This document shows positions 1 to 6,176 of a stretch of DNA of 6,822 nucleotides, one piece after another. The position numbers and the translations under genes were made by a program. The number at the start of each line of letters is the position of its first letter. The first letter of the stretch is position 1. A model generated the notes under the pieces. That model was not told where the DNA came from. It searched no databases and saw only the letters and a program-made list of their open reading frames with translations. Origin of the DNA: Promethearchaeota archaeon (GTDB lineage Archaea; Asgardarchaeota; Lokiarchaeia; Sigynarchaeales; SOKP01); NCBI GenBank assembly GCA_019894875.1, contig JAGXNR010000142.1, positions 1-6,822 of the forward strand, read 5' to 3'.

Positions 1-813
1 CCCACAACAACATTCACAACACGCGCATATCACACTAGTAAATTTCGCTGTATTATCAGTTGCCAGTACGAGCCCTACTTCTGCAGACTCTCTCATTAGT
101 TCTTTAGCTTTTTCTTTTGAGATTTTTGTAGCACCAGGATCCATCCCAATATTTACGGCAGCAGGTCCTATTTCAAGGCAATTATGAATTGGATATTTAT
201 CAGTGCATTCTCTAACTCCACTAATTCCGGCTCTTAATCGACATGGACAATCGATAACTGCAAAAGAGTTATTTTTATCAATTATACTATAAACTTCTTC
301 TAAAGGTATAATTTCATGTTCTGGGTCAATTTTTTCGCTAACAGTTAAAACTCTCATATATGGTGTACCCTTCCATGAGGTCTCCCACTTTTTGTAATAT
401 TTATCTTCGATGAAAAATTTTCTACTCAAATCAGCAAATTTTTTAGCCTCAGGTCCTTCGTAATTTTCTTTAACTATAAAAGGAATATCATACATCATAA
501 AGGGATCAGGTAAAGCATATTGTCTTCCAAGGGTTATAACAAATCGTTTTCGACTAACCTCACTAAGTTTTTCAATTAATTCTTTTTTATCAATATTAAC
601 TTCCTCAGCAAATTGTGTAATATTTATCCCATCGGGAAAAACAGGGAGAAATTGGACTAATTTTGCAATTTCAGGGCTATACATGAGGCTTAAATATTCA
701 ATGTATGTTTCTGTAGGCTCATCATTTTCATCTGTCGGAATCGAATGTGGTTTCCTTATTAATCTTTTTGCAATTTTTATTAAATCTTCTTTATGTTCTT
801 CATTTACTATCAT
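1..813 (-). CDS. Cys-rich Fe-S protein with N-terminal winged-helix-like domain (C-terminus beyond left edge)
   Basis: The frame is open from an ATG at 813-811 to the window edge, giving 271 codons with no stop, so the C-terminus is missing. Residues about 45-101 look like a winged helix: a helix-turn-helix-like part (INITQFAEEVNIDKKELIEK) is followed by a basic stretch and a short strand ending in YALPDP. The second half carries cysteines: C189 and C191 in CPCR, C203, and C212 in HNCLEIG. The visible end is a dense cluster, CACCECCCG (C263, C265, C266, C268-C270). This layout matches a family annotated as 4Fe-4S ferredoxin-type proteins in archaea and anaerobic bacteria, where the cluster is usually followed by a two-cluster ferredoxin domain; that part would lie outside the window. 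No signal peptide or membrane segment is seen, so it is probably cytoplasmic. A redox role is inferred; DNA binding by the N-terminal domain is not shown. It lies 144 bases downstream of hypF on the same strand. No good Shine-Dalgarno is seen. Confidence 0.8.
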   Translation of the reverse strand, partial: MIVNEEHKEDLIKIAKRLIRKPHSIPTDENDEPTETYIEYLSLMYSPEIAKLVQFLPVFPDGINITQFAEEVNIDKKELIEKLSEVSRKRFVITLGRQYALPDPFMMYDIPFIVKENYEGPEAKKFADLSRKFFIEDKYYKKWETSWKGTPYMRVLTVSEKIDPEHEIIPLEEVYSIIDKNNSFAVIDCPCRLRAGISGVRECTDKYPIHNCLEIGPAAVNIGMDPGATKISKEKAKELMRESAEVGLVLATDNTAKFTSVICACCECCCG

Positions 814-957
814 TTTTCTCGTGATCTCTGAAAAATTAAAATTATATATCTAATAATTGATTTTAGTATTTATATATGTGAAATCTGCTTTAATATAATT
901 ATCAATATGTCAAAGATCCTAACTTAATATTAATAACAACGGTTATATGAATATAAA
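814..957 (-). promoter_or_regulatory. Intergenic region with candidate promoter of the Cys-rich Fe-S gene
   Basis: This very AT-rich gap separates the hypF stop from the Fe-S gene start. On the minus strand a TATA-like box (CACATATATAAATAC, 880-866) would place transcription start near 848, giving a leader of about 35 bases. A second TATA-like stretch (GATATATAAT, 850-841) is an alternative for a very short leader. A perfect palindrome TTAATATTAA (924-933) and a small stem ATAAC-AACG-GTTAT (933-946) lie just after hypF, but no T-run follows them, so no terminator is called. In such AT-rich DNA these matches are weak. Confidence 0.4.
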
Positions 958-3381
958 TTAGTCCTCATTCTCTTCTTCTTTCTTGTGTGCAAATAATCCT
1001 CCAATTAATTGCCCAGTACTTATACCAGCATCTCCAGGGGAGATTTTATTGTGCTCCAAAAAAACTAAACCTGATTGGAGAACTTCTTCCTTTATGGTTT
1101 CTGAAAAGGAATAATTAAATGCAACTCCTCCTGTCAATCCTATTTTTTCCAAATTATTTTCATTAGCAATTTTTATGGCTATTTCAGCAAAGATTCTTCC
1201 AAATTCAATTTGAAACCTGGCAGCAATATCCTTATTTTTAAATGTACCTTCCTCTAACAGAGAAATTATCTTCAATACTATTTCTGATGTTATTATTTTA
1301 TACATTCCATTTTTCTTAGTAAATCCTATTTCTAACTCAACATTATCAGGATTTCCTTTCATTGCCATACCTTCAAGTCTCATAGCAGGTTCTCCCCTAT
1401 AAGTTTTTATCTTTGATGCACCTAAAAGGTAAGCAATTGAATCAAAAATCCTCCCCGCAGAACTTGTTAAGGGAATAGTGTGAGATGGAAATCTTTGTTT
1501 TGACTCTATAAATTGAGAGATTAAAGTTTGGAGTTCAGTGTCTTTATAATCGAGATCATCAGCAATTTTTAATTTTTTAAAGATTTCAGTAGCTTCATCT
1601 AAATTCAGTGCGTTCAAAATTATAGAAGCACTCATTCGAGCTGGAAATTTTGTGCAACGATCTCCTCCTATCATAGGTTGGTATTCTAGCTGACCCATTC
1701 GTTTAAAACCATGATATGAAGATAATAAAATTTCACCACCCCATATATTGCCATCCTCACCATAACCAATCCCATCTACAGCAATACCAATAATTCTTTC
1801 ATCTTTTTGTACATTATTCTCTGCCATCAAAGCTAAAACATGGGCAAAATGGTGTTGAATTTTAAATAAATTACATTTAAAATCATTTTTTAACTCCTCC
1901 CCAAGTTTGGTTGTAATAAATTCAGGATGAGCATCACAACTTACGAATTTTATTTCAGAATCTTTAATCTGTAACAGTCTTTTCATATGAAATAGGGCTT
2001 CTTTCAAGAATTCATATGTTTCAAGATGAGAAACATTTCCAATATGCTGTGTAGGAAATATTCTATTTCTCCTTAAAATAGCCCCAGTCGTTGCTAATAA
2101 AGGTCCTGTAGCAATTGCGCCAGGAAGATCTACCTCAAATGGCAAAGAAAGATATTCAGGCACATAACCTCTCGATCTTCTGATTAATTTCACTTTATCA
2201 TCATGAATTCTTAAAACACTATCATCAGTTCTTTGATAAATAGGTCTATTATGAAGAAGAAAAACATCCGCAAGGTCTTGAAGTTGTTCAAATATTTTTG
2301 TATTTTCAATAGCCATAGGGATATTAGATTTATTTCCACTAGTATATATAAGGGGTTTTTCTCCAACGTAATCAAATAATAAATGGTGAATACCTGAATA
2401 AGGGAGCATGATCCCAATATTATTTAAACCGGGAGCAATTAGTTTGCTAATTATTGAATTTTCGCTTATATTTTTCTTCTCAAGAAGAACAATAGGCCTT
2501 CGAAATGATTCTAATAGCTCTCTCTCTCTTTTTGAGATTTTTAAAACATTTTTAATAACCTCCAGATTTGGAACCATTAAGGCAAAAGGTTTATATTTTC
2601 TGTGGGTTTTTCTTTTCCGCAACTTAAGAATAGCTTCTTCATTGGTAACATCACAATTAGCTATTAAATGCACACCTCCTATACCCTTTACAGCAATAAT
2701 ATCTCCTTGCTTTATTCTTTTGGCTGTTTCAAGTAATATATCTTCAATTGAATCCGTTTTGATAAGTTCTCTATTTTTATTATAAAGCTGATAAAGAGGT
2801 CCACATACAGAACAAGCGAAAGTTTGAGCATGAAATCTCCTATTATTAAAATCAGAATATTCTTCAATACAAGAATGCGGTTTTGCTTGTTTACAATAGG
2901 GGAATTCATTCATAGTACTTCTTTCTCTATCATATGGTAGGGCAGTAACCGTAGTATACCTTGGACCACAAACCGCACATGCCGTGAAGGGATAATTATA
3001 ATATTTTTCCATTTGAGGGTTCCGTAAATCTTCTATACATTCATCACAAATTGCAATATCTGGTGGGAGTGTTAAACTAATACCTCGTCCATCTTCACTT
3101 GGCTCAATCGATAATTTCTCAAAAAGAGCATCTGTAGTAGATTCTTTTATTGTTATATCTTCTATGAAGCAGATATTAGGTTTGTTTTTTCTCACACTAT
3201 CAACAAACTCATTAATTGTATGCCTTTCTCCTTGCAGAGTTATTCTCACACCAGCATTACCACGATTTAAAATACTCCCTTTTAACTTCAATCTACGAGC
3301 CAAGTTAAAAAGAAAAGGTCTAAAGCCAACTCCTTGAACAATTCCTGTTATGAAAATTTCCACATTAACTATTTCTATCAA
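958..3381 (-). CDS. hypF: HypF, carbamoyltransferase of [NiFe]-hydrogenase maturation
   Basis: HypF uses carbamoyl phosphate and ATP to make carbamoyl-adenylate and passes the carbamoyl group to the HypE C-terminal Cys, the source of the hydrogenase cyanide ligands. It has 807 residues, slightly above the usual 750-780. Domains in order: acylphosphatase (about 7-95; VQGVGFR with R21, N39); a zinc-finger pair (112-195); YrdC-like (about 207-405; KPFALM, YTSGN); and a Kae1-like C-terminal domain (about 420-800) with the metal site HHFAH (510-514), DGIGYGEDG (536-544), TSSAGR (639-644), GGVAFN (751-756) and SPGDAG (781-786). Zinc knuckles are C112/C115, C135/C138, C163/C171 and C190/C193. The third is CX7C instead of CX2C, and the first linker is 19 rather than 18 residues. 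The start is TTG at 3381-3379: a stop codon lies directly upstream in frame and GGTGG sits 4 bases before it. GTG at 3363-3361 would still keep the whole acylphosphatase domain. The C-terminus is acidic (EEENED). Confidence 0.97.
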   Translation of the reverse strand: MIEIVNVEIFITGIVQGVGFRPFLFNLARRLKLKGSILNRGNAGVRITLQGERHTINEFVDSVRKNKPNICFIEDITIKESTTDALFEKLSIEPSEDGRGISLTLPPDIAICDECIEDLRNPQMEKYYNYPFTACAVCGPRYTTVTALPYDRERSTMNEFPYCKQAKPHSCIEEYSDFNNRRFHAQTFACSVCGPLYQLYNKNRELIKTDSIEDILLETAKRIKQGDIIAVKGIGGVHLIANCDVTNEEAILKLRKRKTHRKYKPFALMVPNLEVIKNVLKISKRERELLESFRRPIVLLEKKNISENSIISKLIAPGLNNIGIMLPYSGIHHLLFDYVGEKPLIYTSGNKSNIPMAIENTKIFEQLQDLADVFLLHNRPIYQRTDDSVLRIHDDKVKLIRRSRGYVPEYLSLPFEVDLPGAIATGPLLATTGAILRRNRIFPTQHIGNVSHLETYEFLKEALFHMKRLLQIKDSEIKFVSCDAHPEFITTKLGEELKNDFKCNLFKIQHHFAHVLALMAENNVQKDERIIGIAVDGIGYGEDGNIWGGEILLSSYHGFKRMGQLEYQPMIGGDRCTKFPARMSASIILNALNLDEATEIFKKLKIADDLDYKDTELQTLISQFIESKQRFPSHTIPLTSSAGRIFDSIAYLLGASKIKTYRGEPAMRLEGMAMKGNPDNVELEIGFTKKNGMYKIITSEIVLKIISLLEEGTFKNKDIAARFQIEFGRIFAEIAIKIANENNLEKIGLTGGVAFNYSFSETIKEEVLQSGLVFLEHNKISPGDAGISTGQLIGGLFAHKKEEENED

Positions 3382-3385
3382 TTAT

Positions 3386-3390
3386 CCACC
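3386..3390 (-). promoter_or_regulatory. Ribosome binding site supporting the TTG start of hypF
   Basis: GGTGG on the minus strand lies 4 bases before the TTG start. GGTG can pair with the CACC of the archaeal 16S rRNA 3' end. The alternative GTG start six codons later has no such site, so this favours TTG. An AT-rich TATA-like stretch (TTTATTTAG, around 3421-3431) lies upstream and could be the hypF promoter, but it is weak. Confidence 0.5.
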
Positions 3391-3536
3391 AGTAAAGTTA
3401 GGTTTTCATTTTTAAACAAAACTAAATAAATATCATGAATAAAATTTAATAATATTTTAGAAAAAGAAAATTACATTAAATGCTAGGAAATTAATAAACT
3501 AAGCATAGTGGCGAATTTTTTTTAATATTTCAGTGT

Positions 3537-3572
3537 AAAAAATATTGAGTAGGAATCCTTAAAGGATTCTAC
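3537..3572 (-). terminator. Hairpin plus T-run downstream of hypD
   Basis: A stem of GAATCCT with AGGATTC (3553-3559 with 3563-3569) closes on a TAA loop. It is extended by GTA/TAC with one bulged G (3549-3551 with 3570-3572). Reading on the minus strand, away from hypD, the hairpin is followed after about 6 bases by six T (3542-3537). This resembles an intrinsic terminator. Archaeal termination depends mainly on T-runs, so the hairpin could instead protect the 3' end of the hypE-hypD message. It lies about 160 bases after the hypD stop. Confidence 0.5.
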
Positions 3573-3621
3573 CAAGTCTTTATATCCAAATATACACAAA
3601 TCCAGAAAAAACTCTTTGGTA

Positions 3622-3702
3622 TTATTTGGGACAAATTTCTCCACCATGAGGCATTTTAAGAACCTCTTCCCATAAACTTTTGGGACGGTGTAATATCTTA
3701 TT
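3622..3702 (-). other. Short protein-like open stretch without a start codon, possible gene remnant
   Basis: After a TGA at 3705-3703, 26 codons are open and end in TAA at 3624-3622. The second half reads SLWEEVLKMPHGGEICPK, which looks like real protein: Trp, a short amphipathic helix, PHGG and a CP pair. The only ATG (3654-3652) would leave 10 residues. It lies about 27 bases beyond the hypD stop, in a different frame. The patch is richer in G and C than its flanks. I do not recognise the family. It may be a decayed gene tail, or chance. Confidence 0.2.
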
Positions 3703-3731
3703 TCAATTATAAAAAGTACAATAAAATAATA

Positions 3732-4832
3732 TTAATCTGATTCACTATGGTATTTATAGTAAATAGAACAAGTTCCTTCCATTGAAACCATACAAGGTCC
3801 AATCGGATTAATTGGTGTGCATTTCTCTCTAAAAAGCTTGCATTCATAAGGGTATAGTTTTCCCACCATCACCAAATGGCACGAACAGCCTGGAGGAATA
3901 TCTTGAGACTTCTCAATTTTAATATCATATTTCTTATCTGCATCAAATTCTTTATATTTGTCTCTTATAGATAATCCTCCATCAAGAACTCTCCCGATTC
4001 CTCTCCATGGAGAAGAGACAGGTTGAAAAACGTCATCAATAATCTTTTGAGCAATTATATTTCCTTCAGGTTTAACTACTCTTGAATATTCATTTAAAGA
4101 GTCATATTTTTTATCTCTCACTTGAGTTAAAAGCATTAAAATTGAAAGTAAAACATCATTTGGTTCAAAGCCCGAGATTACATTAGGGATTTTGTATCCT
4201 TGTGAAAATATTTCATATGGTTTCATGCCAATTATTGTTGAAACATGACCCGGAGATATAAATCCATCAATTCTTAATTGGGATTGGCTCATTAGAAGTT
4301 CTAATGCTGCGGGTATCAATTTAAGAGCACATATTACAGAAAAGTTTGAGGGTGGGTTAGACTGTAATTCATATCCAATTAGAGGAACTGTAGTTTCAAA
4401 TCCAATAGCAAAAAAAATGATTTCTTTGTCCGGATTCTCTTTAGCAATTTTTACAGCATCATTTGGCCCATAAACTATTCGAACATCAGCCCCTTTAGCT
4501 TTTAGTTCCGCTAATGAAATAGTAGTTGCAGGTACTCGAATCATATCTCCAAAAGTGGTTATAATAGTATCGTCTCGGAGCCCTAATTCAACTGCTTTAT
4601 CTATATCCGCAGCAGGACAGATACATACTGGACATCCTGGTCCCGATAATATTTCAATTTCTTTTGGTAAAAGTGTTCTTAATCCATATTTCGATATTGT
4701 ATGCTCATGAGTTCCACAAACATGCATAAATTTAAGTGGTTTGGATATTTCCTTACTTGTATCATTTATTGCTTTTATTAATTTAGATGTGAACACCCTA
4801 CTTCTCAAAACTTTTATCCCAGGAATATCCAT
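3732..4832 (-). CDS. hypD: HypD, Fe(CN)2CO assembly scaffold of [NiFe]-hydrogenase maturation
   Basis: HypD carries a [4Fe-4S] cluster and, with HypC, holds the iron on which the cyanide and CO ligands of the hydrogenase active site are built; it accepts cyanide from HypE. The protein has 366 residues, typical for the family. Signature motifs are in place: MHVCGTHEH (C39) near the N-terminus, GPGCPVC (C67, C70), GFETTVP (144-150), and a C-terminal Cys-rich block PPGCSCHLVMVGK followed by C331, C338, C347 and C355, ending in the usual CMVSMEGTCSIYYKY. All expected metal or thiol cysteines are present, so the enzyme looks intact. C72, C316 and C318 are further cysteines. The ATG at 4832-4830 has a strong ribosome site 6 bases upstream. 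It lies 12 bases after the start of the hypE stop codon region, so hypE and hypD form one translational unit. It is cytoplasmic, with no membrane segment. Confidence 0.98.
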   Translation of the reverse strand: MDIPGIKVLRSRVFTSKLIKAINDTSKEISKPLKFMHVCGTHEHTISKYGLRTLLPKEIEILSGPGCPVCICPAADIDKAVELGLRDDTIITTFGDMIRVPATTISLAELKAKGADVRIVYGPNDAVKIAKENPDKEIIFFAIGFETTVPLIGYELQSNPPSNFSVICALKLIPAALELLMSQSQLRIDGFISPGHVSTIIGMKPYEIFSQGYKIPNVISGFEPNDVLLSILMLLTQVRDKKYDSLNEYSRVVKPEGNIIAQKIIDDVFQPVSSPWRGIGRVLDGGLSIRDKYKEFDADKKYDIKIEKSQDIPPGCSCHLVMVGKLYPYECKLFREKCTPINPIGPCMVSMEGTCSIYYKYHSESD

Positions 4833-4838
4833 ACTTTA

Positions 4839-4844
4839 CACCTC
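4839..4844 (-). promoter_or_regulatory. Strong Shine-Dalgarno of hypD abutting the hypE stop
   Basis: GAGGTG on the minus strand (4844-4839) lies 6 bases before the hypD ATG and begins at the base right after the hypE TAA (4847-4845). A ribosome finishing hypE would therefore stop on the hypD initiation site, which points to coupled translation. It is the best ribosome site in the window and matches the archaeal 16S rRNA 3' end. Confidence 0.85.
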
Positions 4845-5897
4845 TTAACAAATTCGAGGAATTGGTTCTCCTAAAGGCATATCCACAAACCTCGTACCCC
4901 CTACAATAGTTTTTAAAAAAACTCTTTTAGGATGATCAGCTTTTACTTCTCCAATTATTTTAGCATCCTTTCCAATTTTAGTCGATTTTATTTTATCTAA
5001 AATATCTTTTGAATGATTAGGATCTACGGCCAATAGAGCTCTACCTTCACAAGCGATATTGTAAGGATCTAATCCTAACATATCACATATAGCGGTGACT
5101 TGCTTTTTTATTGGGACATCTTCTTCATCAATCAAGATACTTATATTAGATTTTGTTGCCCAATCATTTAAAGCTGCCGCTAATCCGCCCCGTGTAGGAT
5201 CTTTCATAGCATGAATATAATTATTTTTTATCTCAAAAATGATTGCATTATAGATCTCAAGCAATAATGAAACATCTGATTTTAAGTCAGTAGAGATATC
5301 TAGTCCTTCTCGAGAAGCCATTAAAGCCGTTCCATGATCTCCTATGGTTCCAGTTATGATAATTTTGTCCCCCACTTTTAACGAACTATCTAAAATTCTA
5401 ATTTTTTTTTCCTTTATCCCAATACCTGTAGTTGCTATTATTATTTCATTTAGTGTACCTCTTGGCATAACTTTAGTATCTCCTGCAATTATAGCGATGT
5501 TTGCTTCTTTTGCTTTATTGTTTATAGAATTAACGATTTGACCAAGTGTTTTGAATTTAAATCCTTCTTCGATAATGATCATCAATGTTAAAGCTAAGGG
5601 TTCTGCCCCCATCATGATTAAGTCGTTTACGGTCCCACAAACGCTTAAGCTTCCTAAATCTCCCCCAGGAAAAAATATTGGAAAAACTGTATGTCCATCC
5701 GCAGTTATAACTATTTCTTTATCATAATTAGATAGGGGAATTGTTGCACCATCATCTAGCTCCTCAACTCCAATTCCATTATTAACATTCTTATATGGTA
5801 TATTTTTTACTATAAATTGAATTAATTCTTGCTGTAAAACTCCACCAGCTCCATGAGCCAAACGGATTACTTTTGAGCTCTCTTTTGTTTCACTCAT
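4845..5897 (-). CDS. hypE: HypE, carbamoyl dehydratase of [NiFe]-hydrogenase maturation
   Basis: HypE is carbamoylated by HypF on its C-terminal Cys and uses ATP to dehydrate the thiocarboxamide to thiocyanate, which it gives to HypD/HypC. It belongs to the PurM/ThiL ATP-binding fold family. From this start it has 350 residues. Visible motifs: RLAHGAGG (12-19), ELDDGATI (46-53), FFPGGDLGSLSVCGTVNDL (about 75-93), GDTKVMPRG (139-147), DPTRGGL (233-239), and the C-terminus PRIC with the acceptor C350 as last residue. All are as expected for an active enzyme. I chose ATG 5897-5895 because it gives the usual short lead-in to the HGAGG motif. An in-frame ATG at 5942-5940 would add 15 residues (MSHINSFNLLFFLLN), hydrophobic and unlike the family. 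Neither start has a Shine-Dalgarno, so a leaderless message is possible. First gene of the hypE-hypD unit. Confidence 0.97.
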   Translation of the reverse strand: MSETKESSKVIRLAHGAGGVLQQELIQFIVKNIPYKNVNNGIGVEELDDGATIPLSNYDKEIVITADGHTVFPIFFPGGDLGSLSVCGTVNDLIMMGAEPLALTLMIIIEEGFKFKTLGQIVNSINNKAKEANIAIIAGDTKVMPRGTLNEIIIATTGIGIKEKKIRILDSSLKVGDKIIITGTIGDHGTALMASREGLDISTDLKSDVSLLLEIYNAIIFEIKNNYIHAMKDPTRGGLAAALNDWATKSNISILIDEEDVPIKKQVTAICDMLGLDPYNIACEGRALLAVDPNHSKDILDKIKSTKIGKDAKIIGEVKADHPKRVFLKTIVGGTRFVDMPLGEPIPRIC

Positions 5898-6176
5898 ATT
5901 TAATAGAAAGAATAATAAATTAAAAGAGTTTATGTGAGACATAGATAATTTTTAAAATTAAATATTAAAATCAGAGCTATTAAAAAATATGGGGTCTATT
6001 TGGATATCTTAATTCTAAATACGCTGAATTTTCATTTATTTGAAATGTTTATTGAAAAAATTCTTTAGACAAGAAATTTTACAATATTGTCATAACAGTT
6101 CATAGGTATTATATATAAAAAAACCTAAGTATATACAATTTAGATTTATTTTAAACTAAAAAATTGGTTAAAATTT
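5898..6176. promoter_or_regulatory. Divergent promoter region between hypE and the membrane-protein gene
   Basis: The region is almost all A and T. For hypE (minus strand), TTTAATTTATTA sits 27 to 16 bases before the ATG at 5897, roughly where a TATA box would lie for a leaderless message; a similar stretch lies before the ATG at 5942. For the plus-strand gene see the separate TATA entry. Candidate operator-like elements are a perfect palindrome ACAATATTGT (6081-6090) and an imperfect inverted repeat AAAATTCTT / AAGAAATTTT (6057-6065 and 6071-6080). Both could be chance in such AT-rich DNA. No gene is seen. Confidence 0.4.
6109..6119 (+). promoter_or_regulatory. TATA-like box upstream of the plus-strand membrane-protein gene
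   Basis: TTATATATAAA is the cleanest TATA-like match in the divergent region. Transcription would start near 6140, leaving a leader of about 35 bases before the ATG at 6177. A second candidate (AGTATATAC, about 6128-6136) is nearer. No clear BRE and no clear Shine-Dalgarno are seen. Confidence 0.4.

Larger units (their letters stand above)
3382..3731. other. 350-base hypD-hypF gap, mostly non-coding
   Basis: No complete gene with a start codon and ribosome site was found here on either strand. The stretch nearest hypF (3391-3530) is very AT-rich and probably holds the hypF promoter. The middle holds a hairpin with a T-run (3537-3572). The part nearest hypD (3622-3705) is richer in G and C and contains a short protein-like open stretch. 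hypC, which often sits beside hypD, is not here: no MCLAIP-like start is seen on either strand. Confidence 0.6.

Noticed and set aside
2211..2417. 68-codon minus-strand frame inside hypF
   Set aside because: It overlaps hypF in another frame and has no recognisable features.
2408..2785. 125-codon open frame on the plus strand
   Set aside because: It lies fully antisense to the well-supported hypF YrdC-like region, has no ribosome site, and its translation is a hydrophobic low-complexity shadow.
2712..2909. 65-codon minus-strand frame inside hypF zinc-finger region
   Set aside because: It is an overlapping-frame shadow. The hypF frame through here carries conserved motifs, so it also does not indicate a frameshift.
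3532..3734. Open frame continuing past the hypD stop, in the same frame, for about 60 codons
   Set aside because: It has no good start codon or ribosome site and an aromatic-rich, non-conserved-looking translation. HypD already ends at its normal family C-terminus, so readthrough is not supported.
5344..5541. 65-codon plus-strand frame antisense to hypE
   Set aside because: Hydrophobic shadow of the hypE coding sequence with no start signals.
6057..6090. Inverted repeat and perfect 10-base palindrome in the divergent promoter region
   Set aside because: Palindromes of this length are expected by chance in AT-rich DNA, so they are noted as candidate operators only and not called as separate sites.
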